Below are positions 24,157-34,633 of a stretch of 64,000 nucleotides of DNA, piece after piece. The notes beneath the pieces are model-generated. The model was not told where the DNA came from. It worked only from the letters and a program-made list of their open reading frames with translations, and ran no database searches. Both the position numbers and the translations under genes were made by a program. Positions within the stretch are counted from its first letter, which is position 1. The number at the start of each line of letters is the position of its first letter. The stretch comes from Bradyrhizobium sp. CB1015 (lineage in GTDB: Bacteria; Pseudomonadota; Alphaproteobacteria; Rhizobiales; Xanthobacteraceae), in NCBI RefSeq assembly GCF_025200925.1, contig NZ_CP104174.1, positions 2,976,001-3,040,000 of the forward strand. The letters are read 5' to 3'.

Positions 24157-26085
24157 TCAGGCCAGCTTGACCGTCTCGGTCTTCACATCCTTGCCGAGCG
24201 CCTCGAACACCTTGGCGACGATGCCCTTGGCGTCGAGACCGGCGCGGGCGTACATCGCGGCCGGAGTGTCGTGATCCTGGAACACGTCGGGCAACACCAT
24301 CGAGCGGAACTTGACCATGCCGCTGTCGAGCACGCCCTGGTCGGTCAGGTACTGCGCGACATGCGAGCCGAAGCCGCCGATCGAGCCTTCCTCGATCGTG
24401 ATCAGGATCTCATGGTCGCGCGCGAGCTTGAGCACCAGCTCGGTGTCGAGCGGTTTCATGAAGCGCGCATCGGCGATCGTGGTGGAGAGGCCGTGGGCGG
24501 CGAGCTCGTCGGCCGCCTTCTCGCATTCGGCGAGGCGCGTGCCGAAGGAGAGCAGCGCGATCTTGCTGCCCTGGCGGATCATGCGACCCTTGCCGATCTC
24601 GAGCGGAATGCCGACCTCGGGCATCTCGACGCCGCGGCCTTCGCCGCGCGGATAGCGCAGTGAACTCGGGCGGTCGTTGATCGCAACCTGCGTCGCCACC
24701 ATGTGCACGAGCTCGGCTTCATCGGCCGCCGCCATGATCACCATGTTGGGCAGACAGCCGAGATAGGCGTTGTCGAACGAGCCGGCATGGGTCGCGCCGT
24801 CGGCGCCGACGAGGCCGGCGCGATCGATGGCGAAGCGGACGGGCAGGTTCTGGATCGCGACGTCGTGCACGATCTGGTCGTAGCCGCGCTGCAGGAAGGT
24901 CGAGTAGATCGCGCAGAACGGCTTGTAGCCTTCGGTCGCAAGACCCGCGGCAAAGGTCACCGCATGCTGCTCGGCGATGCCGACGTCGAAGGTGCGGTCG
25001 GGGAAGGCCTTGTTGAAGATGTCGACGCCGGTGCCCGAGGGCATCGCCGCGGTGATGGCGACGATCTTGTCGTCCTTCTGCGCTTCCTTGACGAGGCTCT
25101 GGCCGAACACGTTCTGATAGGCCGGCGCATTCGGCTTGGCCTTGGCTTGGGTACCGGTCGCGACGTCGAACTTGACGACGGCATGGTACTTGTCGGCGGA
25201 GGCTTCCGCCGGGCCGTAGCCCTTGCCCTTCTGCGTCACGACGTGGACCAGGATCGGGCCGGTCTCCATGTCGCGGACGTTCTTCAGCACGGGCAGGAGA
25301 TGGTCGAGGTTGTGGCCGTCGATCGGGCCGACATAGTAGAAGCCGAGCTCCTCGAACAGCGTGCCGCCGTCCATCATGAAGCCGCGGGAATATTCCTCGA
25401 CGCGATTGGCGCGGTTGGCGAGGATCTTGGGCAGGCGCTTGTTGATCTGCTTGGCCGCATCGCGCAGCGTGCGATAGGTCTTGCCGGAGTAGAGGCGCGA
25501 CAGATAGGCGCTCATGGCGCCGACCGGCGGCGCGATCGACATGTCGTTGTCGTTGAGGATGACGATCAGGCGCGAGTTCATCGCACCCGCATTGTTCATG
25601 GCCTCATAGGCCATGCCGGCCGACATCGCGCCGTCACCGATCACGGCGATAACGTTGTTCTTGCCGCCGGAGAGGTCGCGCGCCACAGCCATGCCGAGGC
25701 CGGCGGAGATCGAGGTCGAGGAATGCGCCGCGCCGAACGGATCGTAGTCGCTCTCGCTGCGCTTGGTGAAGCCGGACAGGCCGCCGCCGGTGCGCAGCGT
25801 GCGGATGCGGTCGCGCCGGCCGGTGAGGATCTTGTGCGGATAGGCCTGGTGGCCGACGTCCCAGATCAGCCGGTCGCGCGGCGTATCGAAGACGTAATGG
25901 ATCGCGGTGGTGAGCTCGACCACACCGAGGCCCGCGCCGAAGTGACCGCCGGTCACCGAGACGGCATCGATGGTCTCCTGCCGCAGCTCGTCGGCAACCT
26001 GGCGAACCTGCTCGACCTTGAGCTTGCGCAGGTCTTCCGGTGTCCGGATGGTGTCGAGAAGCGGCGTCTTACTGTATGCGTTCAC
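24157..26085 (-). CDS. dxs: 1-deoxy-D-xylulose-5-phosphate synthase
   Basis: I place the start at GTG 26085 ([13 protein letters not shown]), giving 642 residues; a TTG 12 bases upstream is possible. Thiamine diphosphate motifs are clear: [18 protein letters not shown] with the bound metal, and [14 protein letters not shown] in the pyrimidine domain. [18 protein letters not shown] is typical. It condenses pyruvate and glyceraldehyde-3-phosphate to start the MEP isoprenoid pathway. xseB lies upstream on the same strand after about 640 bases, so they may not be cotranscribed. Confidence 0.95.
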   Translation of the reverse strand: MNAYSKTPLLDTIRTPEDLRKLKVEQVRQVADELRQETIDAVSVTGGHFGAGLGVVELTTAIHYVFDTPRDRLIWDVGHQAYPHKILTGRRDRIRTLRTGGGLSGFTKRSESDYDPFGAAHSSTSISAGLGMAVARDLSGGKNNVIAVIGDGAMSAGMAYEAMNNAGAMNSRLIVILNDNDMSIAPPVGAMSAYLSRLYSGKTYRTLRDAAKQINKRLPKILANRANRVEEYSRGFMMDGGTLFEELGFYYVGPIDGHNLDHLLPVLKNVRDMETGPILVHVVTQKGKGYGPAEASADKYHAVVKFDVATGTQAKAKPNAPAYQNVFGQSLVKEAQKDDKIVAITAAMPSGTGVDIFNKAFPDRTFDVGIAEQHAVTFAAGLATEGYKPFCAIYSTFLQRGYDQIVHDVAIQNLPVRFAIDRAGLVGADGATHAGSFDNAYLGCLPNMVIMAAADEAELVHMVATQVAINDRPSSLRYPRGEGRGVEMPEVGIPLEIGKGRMIRQGSKIALLSFGTRLAECEKAADELAAHGLSTTIADARFMKPLDTELVLKLARDHEILITIEEGSIGGFGSHVAQYLTDQGVLDSGMVKFRSMVLPDVFQDHDTPAAMYARAGLDAKGIVAKVFEALGKDVKTETVKLA

Positions 26086-26728
26086 GGCGATTTCCAATTT
26101 GTCAGCACCGGAAGGTCATTCCGGTGCGCGATGGGTTTGCACAATATCGGCGCAGCGCGAGTCCTATAAACCGTCGGAGCCACCTGCACGGGGCAAGGCC
26201 CCGCCTTCAAGCTTAGGTAAGCTTAAGCGCGCTCCGGTTCAGTCTCTGTGATCCCTGTCACTTAGATCGGCTTCGTCCGTTCCCAAGCCAATTTCACTAG
26301 CAGTTCGAAGCACTTGTCGTCGGTAATCGGTGCCCACGCAAGGCTTGCAAAAAGCCACACTCCGCGCAGCTTTACACCAAAGCTTGGGCCAAAGCCAACC
26401 CGGTGGGCCGATTAGGGGTATGCAGGTGCAACTCGCGGGCCAGAGTGGTTAACCTTGGCCGGGGGTAAGGGGTTCCGGGCTTGCTTGGTTCCTTGGCAGG
26501 CATTTTTGCCGGAATATGAAGCTTTTCCCGCCCTTAGCGACCCGATTCTGGGCAGGGACCTATCGATCCACCCCCGGAACCGCGATGCTGGGTCGGGAAC
26601 TGCGCCGGGCGATCCCCAAGAGGATGCAGCGGCCACGCTCCCCGCGAAGACATTTTGCGCGGACTGCTTCGCGTCTCGCGCGGCCTGCGTCGTCAGGAGA
26701 CTGAGCGGAAAAGCACTCTCTTTATCGG
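26086..26728. other. Intergenic region upstream of dxs, no recognised gene
   Basis: About 640 bases between dxs and xseB. I see one small inverted repeat (AAGCTTA-GG-TAAGCTT, 26209-26224) and no RNA or terminator that I can name. Frames of about 60-110 codons on the plus strand have no family resemblance. The dxs promoter must lie here. Confidence 0.45.
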
Positions 26729-26980
26729 TTATTGGACGTCGAGCGGCGCAGTTCCGCTGGCCTGGCCGCTGGCATCGGTGGTGATCTTGTCGACGCGCGC
26801 CTCGGCCTGGCGCAGCAATTCCTCGCAGCGCCGCTTCAGCGCCTCACCGCGCTCGTAGATCGTCACGGATTCCTCGAGCGGCACCTTGCCGTCCTCGAGC
26901 CGCTTCACGATCGTTTCGAGTTCCTCGATCGCGCGCTCGAAGGTGAGCCTGGAGACGTCGACTTGGGTATTTTCGGCCAT
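26729..26980 (-). CDS. xseB: Exodeoxyribonuclease VII small subunit
   Basis: The 83-residue protein has the XseB pattern: LTFERAIEELETIVKRLEDG, then KVPLEESVTIYERGEALKRR and an acidic/polar tail. It binds the large subunit XseA, which cuts single-stranded DNA. The helical hairpin is complete. It lies 70 bases downstream of the histone-deacetylase-like gene on the same strand, an arrangement I recall from Bradyrhizobium. Confidence 0.93.
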   Translation of the reverse strand: MAENTQVDVSRLTFERAIEELETIVKRLEDGKVPLEESVTIYERGEALKRRCEELLRQAEARVDKITTDASGQASGTAPLDVQ

Positions 26981-27053
26981 ATCCGTTTCCGATTGCCCGC
27001 TTCGCTTCAGCTTGGAGAAAGCAGAGTTTTGCGGGCGTAATGTGGCGGGTGGG

Positions 27054-27983
27054 TCAAGCGCCCATCAGGGCGCCGACATGCGCCGTAACAGATTCTTTCA
27101 GTCCCTGCAGGTCATAGCCGCCCTCGAGCACCGAAACAATGCGGCCGCCGGCGGTCTTGTCGGCGAGATCCATCAGCTTGCGCGTCACCCAGGCATAGTC
27201 CTCGGCGCGCAGATTCAGCGAAGCCAGGGGATCGCGATAATGCGCATCGAAGCCGGCCGAGATGATCAGCAACTCGGGGCTGAATTTCTCGAGCTGCGGC
27301 AGGATCAGATTCTCGAACGCGACCCGGAATTCCGGGCCGCCGTCCTCGGAGGCGAGCGGCGCATTGACGATGGTGTCGTGATCGCCGCGCTCGCTTCTAG
27401 CGCCGGTGCCCGGAAACAGCGGCATCTGGTGCGTCGAGCAGTACATCACGGTGGGGTCCGACCAGAAGATGTCCTGCGTGCCGTTGCCGTGATGCACGTC
27501 GAAATCGACGATGGCCGCGCGCCTGATGCCGTATTTGCGCTGGGCGTGGCGCGCGGCGATCGCGACATTGTCGAAGAAGCAGAAGCCCATCGGCTTGCCG
27601 ATCTCGGCATGATGTCCGGGCGGGCGGACCGCGACGAAGGCGTTGCGATGCTCGCCCGCCATCACCGCTTCGGTTGCCGCTACCGCGCCGCCGACGCCGC
27701 GCATGACCGCTTCCCACGTGCCGGGGGACATCGAGGTGTCGCCGTCGATATAGACCTGCCCGCTGGTCGGGGCGATGTGGCGCAGCTCGGTGACGTAATG
27801 CTCGTTGTGGCAGAGCGTGACGAGATCGAGATCGCCCTCCGGCGCCTCCTCGCGCGCAAGGAACTGGAAACGCTCATGCGACAAAGCTTCTTCCACCGCG
27901 CGCAGACGATCCGGCCTCTCAGGGTGTCCCGGCGGCGTGACATGGTCGAGGCAGGCCTTGTGGGAAAGGAGAAGCGTGCTCAT
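27054..27983 (-). CDS. Histone deacetylase / acetylpolyamine amidohydrolase family hydrolase
   Basis: Starting at ATG 27983 ([14 protein letters not shown]) the protein has 309 residues. The zinc-hydrolase motifs are [19 protein letters not shown] (His-His charge relay), [13 protein letters not shown] (metal Asp/His) and [14 protein letters not shown] (metal Asp). Bacterial members deacetylate acetylpolyamines or acetyl-lysine of enzymes such as acetyl-CoA synthetase; which applies here is unknown. The 33 residues in the longer frame are probably not translated. xseB follows. Confidence 0.9.
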   Translation of the reverse strand: MSTLLLSHKACLDHVTPPGHPERPDRLRAVEEALSHERFQFLAREEAPEGDLDLVTLCHNEHYVTELRHIAPTSGQVYIDGDTSMSPGTWEAVMRGVGGAVAATEAVMAGEHRNAFVAVRPPGHHAEIGKPMGFCFFDNVAIAARHAQRKYGIRRAAIVDFDVHHGNGTQDIFWSDPTVMYCSTHQMPLFPGTGARSERGDHDTIVNAPLASEDGGPEFRVAFENLILPQLEKFSPELLIISAGFDAHYRDPLASLNLRAEDYAWVTRKLMDLADKTAGGRIVSVLEGGYDLQGLKESVTAHVGALMGA

Positions 27984-28104
27984 CAGGTCGGCCTCACGAA
28001 AACGGGCTTTTGGCGTCGTTGGCGCATCCGGCGCCAAAACGCAATGCAAGACCCAATCTAGGCGCTTGGCCGGGAATGGCAAAGGGCTGCCCGCTTGATC
28101 CGGA

Positions 28105-29760
28105 TCAATTCACCCGCAGGATGCGGGTGGGCGGCAGCGGACCGACCGGTCCGTGCGCCCGGAAGAACGCGAACAGCGCGTCCGCATCGTAGCCGCCATA
28201 TTGCAGGGCTGTGCCCTGTTTGGCGACGGTAAACCCATCGCCGCCGACGGCGAGGTAATCGTTCAGCGTGACGCGATAGCCGCTTCCCGGCTCGATCGGC
28301 CTGCCGCCCAGCGTCATCCTCTCGAGGCTGACGCGCTCGCCGAACGGCTTTGAAGCATCCCAAGTATAGCTGAAGCCGTTCGACACCTGGAGAATCCGCG
28401 GCCGTTTCGGATCCAGCCATTGCTGCTCGAGCATGTCCTTGAGCTGGCTGCCCGTCAGCGTCATGGTGACGAGGCGGTTGCGGAACGGTTGGCTGGCGAA
28501 GACGTCGCCGAACGTAATCGCGCCGTTCTCCTTCGGAACGATGTCGGTGCGGATGCCGCCCGGATTGGTGAGCGCGATGACAGCGCTGCCATCCTTCGCA
28601 TCGCGGGTTGCGAGCAATTGCGCGTCGGCGATGATATCGCCGAGCGCGCTTTCGCCGGCCTCGTTCGGCACGCGCGACAATGTCTGCGTCACCGAGCCGG
28701 CCGGCCGGTTGGCGATCGGCGCGGAGAGCTTGTCGTAGGCGTCGATCAATGCGGTCTGCTCGGGATCCCTGGCCAGCGGAGCATTGGCGACGATGACGTT
28801 CTCGGCCTTGGCGCCGACGATATCGCGCGTCGCGGGATCGAGCTTGAGGTCGATCGCGGTGACCAGCGTGCCGTACTTGTCGCCGCTGGTGACGAGCCGC
28901 CCGTCGATATCGCAGACATAGGCGCGATGGGTGTGACCGCTGACGACGACGTCAACGGCAGGATCGAATTTCCTGACGATGTCGACGATCGGCCCCGTGA
29001 TGGCGGGGCATTCGTTGTAGTCGCCGGCGGGCTCGCCGCCCTGGTGGATCAGCACCACGATCGCTTCGACGCCGCGCGCCTTCAGCTGCGGCACCAGCGC
29101 GTTCACCGTCTCGGCCTCGTCGCGGAATTCGAGCCCGGCGATGCCCGCTGGCGAGACGATGCCGGCGGTCTCCTTCAGGGTCAGGCCGATGAAGGCGACG
29201 GGAACGCCGTCGAACTCCCGGATCTCGTAGGGCGGCAGCACGCTCTTGCCGGTCGCGGTCTCGACGGTGGAGGCCGCGAGATAATGGAATTTGGCCCCCG
29301 CGAAGGGATGCGGTCCCTGGCAGCCGTCGACGGGATGGCAGCCGCCGTTCTGCATGCGCAGAAGCTCGGTCTTGCCCTCGTCGAACTCGTGATTGCCGAC
29401 CGAGCTGATCGCAAGGCCCATCATCGAGAGCGCTTCGATCGAGGGCTCGTCGTGAAACATCGCCGACAGAAACGGGCTGGCGCCGATCAGGTCGCCCGCG
29501 GCGACGAAGATGGTGTTCTTGTGTCCTTCGCGCAGCTGCTTCACCAGCGTCGCCATGTACTCGGCGCCGCCGGCCGCCACCGTTACCTTCCTGGATTTGT
29601 CCTCGGGGTCATTGATGCGGATGCCGCCCGGCGGCGGCCGCAGATTGCCGTGGAAATCGTTGATCGCAAGAACGCGCAGCTCGACCGGGGCTGCGGTCTG
29701 GGCCGAGGCGGGCAGGGCGCAGGTCAGCGCGAGCGCGGCGAGGATGGATCGGTATTGCAT
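28105..29760 (-). CDS. Periplasmic 5'-nucleotidase / UDP-sugar hydrolase-like metallophosphatase
   Basis: The 551-residue protein has a signal peptide ([17 protein letters not shown]) and an N-terminal calcineurin-like domain: [31 protein letters not shown] and [11 protein letters not shown] bind the two metals. The C-terminal 5'-nucleotidase domain includes NPGGIRTDI and [13 protein letters not shown]. It hydrolyses nucleotides or related phosphoesters in the periplasm, as for UshA. Length and order are normal. It has no close neighbour on the same strand downstream within an obvious operon. Confidence 0.92.
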   Translation of the reverse strand: MQYRSILAALALTCALPASAQTAAPVELRVLAINDFHGNLRPPPGGIRINDPEDKSRKVTVAAGGAEYMATLVKQLREGHKNTIFVAAGDLIGASPFLSAMFHDEPSIEALSMMGLAISSVGNHEFDEGKTELLRMQNGGCHPVDGCQGPHPFAGAKFHYLAASTVETATGKSVLPPYEIREFDGVPVAFIGLTLKETAGIVSPAGIAGLEFRDEAETVNALVPQLKARGVEAIVVLIHQGGEPAGDYNECPAITGPIVDIVRKFDPAVDVVVSGHTHRAYVCDIDGRLVTSGDKYGTLVTAIDLKLDPATRDIVGAKAENVIVANAPLARDPEQTALIDAYDKLSAPIANRPAGSVTQTLSRVPNEAGESALGDIIADAQLLATRDAKDGSAVIALTNPGGIRTDIVPKENGAITFGDVFASQPFRNRLVTMTLTGSQLKDMLEQQWLDPKRPRILQVSNGFSYTWDASKPFGERVSLERMTLGGRPIEPGSGYRVTLNDYLAVGGDGFTVAKQGTALQYGGYDADALFAFFRAHGPVGPLPPTRILRVN

Positions 29761-30043
29761 GGAATAAGACTAGACGTTCAGCGCAAAGATTTCACGAAAC
29801 CTTTTGTTGAAGCACCGCGCTGTGCCGCACGCTCCCACCCGCCCCTTGAGGGGGCAGGTCGGTTCGCATGGAATGCGAACCGGGGCGGGGTGACAGACTA
29901 TCCTCGCACGAGGTGTTGGAGAGCTTTGCGAATTCGCTGAAGGTGTCGGCGAGAAGTCTTCGCGTGGCTCACCCCACCCCGCTCGCGCGGTGCGCGAGCG
30001 ACCCTCCCCCTCCAGGGCAGGGCTATCGCATTTTCCCTGCGGC

Positions 30044-30087
30044 CATCCTTCGAGACGCCCGCTTTGGGCGGGCTCCTCAGGATGAGG
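30044..30087. repeat. Palindromic repeat, family C, copy 1
   Basis: CATCCTTCGAGACGCCCGC and GCGGGCTCCTCAGGATGAG flank a short loop, giving an imperfect hairpin. It recurs inverted at 30133. Confidence 0.8.
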
Positions 30088-30132
30088 GCGGAGTGCGCGG
30101 CAGCAGTTTCAACGAGCACTGACGCTGATTAG

Positions 30133-30177
30133 CCTCATCCTGAGGAGGCGCGTAAGCGCCGTCTCGAAGGACGAGGC
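30133..30177. repeat. Palindromic repeat, family C, copy 2 (inverted)
   Basis: CCTCATCCTGAGGAGGCGC and GTCTCGAAGGACGAGGC. Its reverse complement matches copy 1 at both ends (CCTTCGAGACG, CTCCTCAGGATGAGG), with the central part differing. Confidence 0.8.
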
Positions 30178-30247
30178 GTGCGCGCAGGCCGCCGCCACAA
30201 GTCATATGCGATCGCCCTGCCCTCCAGGGGAGCGTAAGAGGCGTGCC

Positions 30248-31006
30248 TCACCGCTTCTTCCTGTTCGCGAACGCATTGAACGCGGCAATCGCCTCTTCCG
30301 ACTTGAGCCGGTCGCCGAACAGATGGCCTTCCTGGTCGATGCGGCGGGTCAGCTCTTCGGGTGGGGCGCGCAGCAGCTTGCGCGAGGTCGCGACGGCCTC
30401 GGCCGGCAGCCGGCAGATCTCGCGCGCCACCTTGCGCGCCTCGACCTCGGTGTGTCCCGGCGAGACCACGGTGTTGACGAAGCCCGCGGCATGGGCCTCC
30501 GTGGCGGTGAAGCTCCGCCCCATCACCAGCATCGCGAAGGCGCGCTGATAGCCCATCGTGTTCGGCATCAACAGGCTGGCCGCGCCGACCGGCACCAGAC
30601 CGAGATGGATGTAGGGCGCGGAGAAGGTCGCAGCGTTCGAGGCCAGCACGTAATCGCAGTGGAACAGCATCACGGTGCCCATCCCGATCGAGGCGCCGTC
30701 GACGGCTGCGATGATCGGCTTCGCATTGAGGGCGAGCGAGTAGAGAAATTTCACGCCGTTCGACAGCATCTCGGGGCGCGAGGCGTCGGCGTGGAGAAAA
30801 TCGTCGATGTCGTCCCCGGCGGTGAAGACGCCCGAGCCGCCGGTGATGATCATGCAGCGGATGTCCGGATTGTTCTGGGCGGTGTCGATCGCGTGGCTCA
30901 TCTCCCGGTACATGTCCTGGGTGATCGCGTTCTTCTTGCCCGGACGGCGCAGGGTGATCACGCGCGTTCCGCGCTCTTCGGTGACGACGATATTGCCATT
31001 CGCCAT
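30248..31006 (-). CDS. Enoyl-CoA hydratase/isomerase family protein
   Basis: Starting at ATG 31006 (MANGNIVVTEERG) behind AAGGGGGGC the protein has 252 residues. It has the crotonase oxyanion-hole segment GSGVFTAGDDIDDFLH, then AVDGASIGMGTVMLFHCDYVLA and the VNTVV region. The usual catalytic Glu pair of true hydratases is not clear (SAPYIHLGLVPVGAAS), so isomerase or other crotonase activity is possible. A role in fatty-acid or related acyl-CoA breakdown is inferred, consistent with the acyl-CoA dehydrogenase gene next to it. Confidence 0.85.
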   Translation of the reverse strand: MANGNIVVTEERGTRVITLRRPGKKNAITQDMYREMSHAIDTAQNNPDIRCMIITGGSGVFTAGDDIDDFLHADASRPEMLSNGVKFLYSLALNAKPIIAAVDGASIGMGTVMLFHCDYVLASNAATFSAPYIHLGLVPVGAASLLMPNTMGYQRAFAMLVMGRSFTATEAHAAGFVNTVVSPGHTEVEARKVAREICRLPAEAVATSRKLLRAPPEELTRRIDQEGHLFGDRLKSEEAIAAFNAFANRKKR

Positions 31007-31328
31007 GAGAGCCCCCCTTGCGCTCGCCGCTTCGCGAGTCTCGCCAAGCATAGCCTACATCATCCCGCAGGCGTGCCAATGCGCTGGCTCAATCTTTCGA
31101 CACCGAATTCCCCCAAATTCGGTGCATGGCACCCGCCACGACAATAACTGCAATTTGTCTATTGAAAAACCTTTGGTTGTGGCGCACGATCGTCGGCGTT
31201 TCGTCGACCCGTAGCCCGGATGGAGCGCAGCGCGATCCGGGATTCGTGCCACGAGAGACGCCGGCCCCGGATTACGCTGTCGCTCCATCCGGGCTACAGG
31301 CTACAGGCTACAGGGCTACAGGGCTTTC
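31007..31328. other. Intergenic region with inverted and tandem repeats
   Basis: Between the two fatty-acid genes. GTAGCCCGGATGGAGCG (31211-31227) and CGCTCCATCCGGGCTAC (31281-31297) are perfect inverted arms. Next to the right arm a short tandem run of GGCTACA/GGGCTACA units occupies about 31291-31327 and reaches the end of the acyl-CoA dehydrogenase gene. No gene is seen. Confidence 0.6.
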
Positions 31329-33107
31329 TTACCCCAGCAACGCCGCATCCGCCGCCGCGACCGACTCCGCGCTTTCCGTCACGGTGCGCTCGAGCGCGCC
31401 CGCCTGCACCGCGATGTTCTCGGCAAAAAAACGCGCCAGCGCGACGTAGCGTGGCGCATCGCCGACGCCTTCGGCCTTGGCGGCGAGCGCTTCGGAGGCG
31501 AGCAGGCAGCCGCCGAGCGTCGCGCCGAATTGCTGCAGATAGGGCGTTGCCCCCGCAAGCGCGTCGTTCGGAGCGGAGGCAACGCGCTCCAGCAGCCATT
31601 TGCTGGTCCGCGTGAGCGCCTCCAGCGCCTCGCGCAGCTTGGTGCCGGTGGTGCCGAAGGCGGGATCATTGGAGGCCTCCACCTGCTTGACGGTTGCCGA
31701 AAGCTCGTCGAGCAGCGCCCACACCGATGCGCCGCCATTGGCAGCTAACTTGCGCGTGACGAGATCGATCGCCTGGATGCCGTTGGTGCCCTCGTAGATC
31801 GCGGTGATGCGGGCATCACGGTAATGCTGGGCCGCGCCGGTCTCCTCGATGAAGCCCATACCGCCATGCACCTGCACGCCGAGATAGGCGACCTCGTTGC
31901 CGATATCGGTGGAGTACGCCTTGGCCATCGGCGTCAGCAGCGCCGCGCGCGCGGCTGCATTGGCGCGCACCTTCGGATCCTTGGCGCGGGTCGAAACGTC
32001 GATGGCGACGGCCGTCGCATAGCAGATGGTGCGCGCGGCCGCGGTCTGCGCCCGCATCCGCATCAGCATGCGCTTGACGTCGGGATGCACGAAGATCGCA
32101 TCCGAGCCGTCGCCTGTCTTGCCGACCGCGCGGCCTTGGCGGCGCTCCTGCGCATACGACAAGGCCTGCTGGTAGGCGCGGTCGGCAACGCCGACGCCCT
32201 CCAGGCCGACGCCGAGGCGGGCCTGGTTCATCATCGTGAACATGCAGCGCATGCCCTGGTTCTCTTCGCCGATCAGATAGCCGATCGCGCCGCCATGATC
32301 GCCCATGGTCATGGTGCAGGTCGGCGAGGCATGCATGCCGAGCTTGTGCTCGACGCCGCTCGCATAGATGTCGTTGCGCTGCCCCAGCGAGCCGTCCGCG
32401 TTGACCATGAACTTCGGCACGAGGAACAGCGAGATGCCCTTGGTGCCGGCGGGCGCATCGGGCAGACGCGCCAGCACGAAATGCACGATGTTGTCGGTCA
32501 TGTCGTGCTCGCCATAGGTGATGAAGATCTTCGTTCCCTTGATGCGATAGGTGCCGTCGGCCTGCTTTTCCGCGCGGGTGCGCAGCGCGCCGACGTCGGA
32601 GCCGGCCTGCGGCTCGGTCAGCTGCATCGTGCCGGTCCATTCGCCGGAGACGAGCTTTTCGAGATAGATTGTCTTCAGCTCGTCGCTGCCATGGGCATCC
32701 AGCGCCTCGATCGCCGACGCCGTCAGCAGCGGGCAGAGGCCGAAGGCGACGTTGGCCGCGCTCCAGATCTCGGTGCAGGCGGCGTTGATCGCGAGCGGCA
32801 GGCCCTGGCCGCCGAAATCCTCGGGGCCGGACACCGCGTTCCAGCCGCCCTCGGTCCAGCGCTTGTAGGCGTCAGGCCAGCCCGGCGCGGTCGTGACCTT
32901 GCCGCCCTCGAGCTTGATGCCGTGCTCGTCGCCGATCTTGTTGAGCGGCGCCAGCACGTCGGATGCGAACTTGCCGGCTTCCTCCAGCACGGCGGCCGCG
33001 AGGTCGGCGTCGAAATCGCCGTAATGGCCGGCTTCCACGGCGGCCTTGAGGCCCGCGCCATGGTTGAGCGACAGCAGCATGTCAGAAATCGGTGCGCGGT
33101 AGGTCAT
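31329..33107 (-). CDS. Acyl-CoA dehydrogenase
   Basis: The 592-residue protein is the long acyl-CoA dehydrogenase type with an extra C-terminal domain. MQLTEPQAGSDVGALRTRAE is the FAD/substrate segment, GYLIGEENQGMRCMFTMMN follows it, and VQVHGGMGFIEETGAAQHYRD is the C-terminal flavin contact. It oxidises acyl-CoA to enoyl-CoA with electron-transferring flavoprotein as acceptor. Chain length preference is unknown. It lies on the same strand as the crotonase gene 320 bases away, with repeats between, so cotranscription is uncertain. Confidence 0.92.
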   Translation of the reverse strand: MTYRAPISDMLLSLNHGAGLKAAVEAGHYGDFDADLAAAVLEEAGKFASDVLAPLNKIGDEHGIKLEGGKVTTAPGWPDAYKRWTEGGWNAVSGPEDFGGQGLPLAINAACTEIWSAANVAFGLCPLLTASAIEALDAHGSDELKTIYLEKLVSGEWTGTMQLTEPQAGSDVGALRTRAEKQADGTYRIKGTKIFITYGEHDMTDNIVHFVLARLPDAPAGTKGISLFLVPKFMVNADGSLGQRNDIYASGVEHKLGMHASPTCTMTMGDHGGAIGYLIGEENQGMRCMFTMMNQARLGVGLEGVGVADRAYQQALSYAQERRQGRAVGKTGDGSDAIFVHPDVKRMLMRMRAQTAAARTICYATAVAIDVSTRAKDPKVRANAAARAALLTPMAKAYSTDIGNEVAYLGVQVHGGMGFIEETGAAQHYRDARITAIYEGTNGIQAIDLVTRKLAANGGASVWALLDELSATVKQVEASNDPAFGTTGTKLREALEALTRTSKWLLERVASAPNDALAGATPYLQQFGATLGGCLLASEALAAKAEGVGDAPRYVALARFFAENIAVQAGALERTVTESAESVAAADAALLG

Positions 33108-33353
33108 GGCTCACTCCCCGAGAACAAATATTGGCGCCGTATTCCCATGAAACGGGAACGGTCTCAACTGCCGGGACGCCGGATGGCCGGGGCCGGAGCG
33201 GGGAGGCCCATTGGGGCTCAGAATAGAGTGTCGGCTGCCAGCCGCCGGGCCCTTTTTGCCCCTTCAGACGGTTGAAATGCCGCGCCGCTCCCTATAGACC
33301 GGCTGCGACCGATGGGAATCTACGGTAACTGGCTCTACCCGTTCGTCGTCTGT

Positions 33354-33428
33354 TGGGGCGTAGCCAAGCGGTAAGGCAGCGGATTTTGATTCCGCCATTC
33401 GGAGGTTCGATCCCTCCCGCCCCAGCCA
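33354..33428 (+). tRNA. tRNA-Gln (anticodon TTG)
   Basis: TGGGGCG (33354-33360) pairs with CGCCCCA (33418-33424), followed by G and the encoded CCA. The anticodon stem GCGGA/TCCGC encloses loop TTTTGAT, giving TTG for glutamine. The T-arm holds GGTTCGATCC. It marks the change from core genes to the accessory region. Confidence 0.95.
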
Positions 33429-33927
33429 ACGCTTAAGCTGCTGGGTTCGTTATCTAAGCAATTCTATTCGCGCCAAAATTTTGGGCGCGTTTGGAAATGG
33501 AGCTTCTAGGCTCGGTCCAGAATCGAAACTAAGCGTCGTGGATCACATCGCCCATATGACGCATCTCCGTGGTTTCATCCCAACATATACCGCGCAAGCT
33601 GCTCGGGCAGGTCCGTTCCCCCGTCGCAGAATAGGGTATTGCGGCGAACAAATCGGACAAGCAGTCGAAATGATGCACTAGCGCAATTGGCCCCGTCCTG
33701 CAGTTCGCCCAGCGGATACCGTGAGGTTCGAGTCGCTCCCCTGCTTTGGCCGCACACGTAAGAGGTTCAAGGTGGGCAGCCAGACGACCTGCCGCCAAGG
33801 TGTGCACCTCATGCGCCAGGTGCTGGCCGGATTTGCCAGGCATGGCGTCACTGCTTCGATGCGCTCTTCGCTCTGGACGTCTTGGTCAATTTGACCTAAT
33901 GAGCAGTTGAACTTCGAGACGCATCGT
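33429..33927. other. Intergenic region after tRNA-Gln, no recognised gene
   Basis: About 500 bases. A near-palindrome CGCGCCAAAATTTTGGGCGCG (33468-33488) followed by TTTGG may act as the tRNA terminator. A minus-strand frame of 104 codons (33529-33843) has no family resemblance that I know. An operator-like palindrome (33882-33896) precedes the TetR gene. Confidence 0.5.
33882..33897. promoter_or_regulatory. Putative TetR operator, autoregulatory site
   Basis: GGTCAA-T-TTGACC is a perfect palindrome with a single central base, 30 bases upstream of the TetR start. Its core TTRGTC-N5-GACY recurs at 36870-36884, in the divergent promoter region of the catabolic cluster. Confidence 0.55.
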
Positions 33928-34632
33928 ATGGCCAACATCGATCCGGTCCGTCGTGCGGAAATCGGCCGCGAGAAGCGGGCGAGGACCCGCGCCCAACTCA
34001 TTGCTGCCGCGAGTGCGCTGTTCGCGCGCCAGACCGTGGAATCGGTCACGGTCGACGATCTCGTGCGGGAAGCGGGGGTCGCCAAGGGGACGTTCTACGT
34101 TCACTTCAAGGATCTGCCTGAACTGACGGCTGCCGTAGCTGACGAACTGGTTAAGGAGATCGACGATCTGCTGCAGCCGGTCCGGCTCACGATCGATGAT
34201 CCCGCGCTCCGCATTGCCTACGGCTGTAGCTGTTTCCTCGATCGGGCGCTCGCCGATCCTGGTTGGGCAGGCGTGGCGGCGCGGATGGCCGCAGCTGCTG
34301 CGACTGTCGGCGAGGTGGCGCGTCGGCGTCTGCTCGAAGACATCAAGCGGAACACGAAGCGCCTGAGCCAGGGCGGCGTCATAAGTGCCGAACTCGCTCT
34401 GGAGGTCGTGGTCGGCATCATGCTGCAAGTGTTTGCCGGGATCGCCGAGGGCCGCTTGTCGTCGCGCCATCGCGAGGGCGCGATCGCGGCGATTCTCCGG
34501 GCGATCGGTCTCGACGCGCGCCAGGTAAAGTCGGTGCTGACGCGCCTGCCGGCGCAAGCGAATGCGGCGCGATCCGGCTTGCCCGGCAAGGCCGGGACGG
34601 CGCGGCGGCGTAGCGTCGGCAGCTCCGCCTAG
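33928..34632 (+). CDS. TetR/AcrR-family transcriptional regulator
   Basis: Starting at ATG 33928 (MANIDPVRRAEIG) the protein has 234 residues. Residues 15-65 are the TetR DNA-binding domain: RARTRAQLIAAASALFARQ, then VDDLVREAGVAKGTFYVHF. The ligand domain carries no recognised signature. It likely represses itself and the FAH/monooxygenase genes at 36.8 kb, since a shared palindromic motif lies in both places. Its TAG stop (34630-34632) is inside the target duplication of IS481 copy 1, and before the insertion it was also the edge of a family A repeat. Confidence 0.87.
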   Translation: MANIDPVRRAEIGREKRARTRAQLIAAASALFARQTVESVTVDDLVREAGVAKGTFYVHFKDLPELTAAVADELVKEIDDLLQPVRLTIDDPALRIAYGCSCFLDRALADPGWAGVAARMAAAAATVGEVARRRLLEDIKRNTKRLSQGGVISAELALEVVVGIMLQVFAGIAEGRLSSRHREGAIAAILRAIGLDARQVKSVLTRLPAQANAARSGLPGKAGTARRRSVGSSA

Positions 34633-34633
34633 A

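Larger units (their letters stand above)
29761..30247. other. Repeat-rich intergenic region
   Basis: No gene. It holds GC-rich palindromes typical of Bradyrhizobium intergenic DNA, including a GGTTCGCATGGAATGCGAACC inverted repeat and two copies of family C in opposite orientation (30044-30087 and 30133-30177). The two frames present here are not protein-like. Confidence 0.6.

Noticed and set aside
29868-30122. Small genes in the repeat-rich region
   Set aside because: These frames run through palindromic repeats and are not protein-like.
31291-31327. CRISPR-like repeat, from the repeated CTACAGG units
   Set aside because: The units are 7-8 bases with no spacers. It is a simple tandem repeat beside a palindrome. 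No CRISPR array was seen in the window.
33529-33843. Gene of 104 codons after tRNA-Gln, or an integrase remnant
   Set aside because: No catalytic motif or family pattern of an integrase was found in any frame. Left as unassigned DNA.
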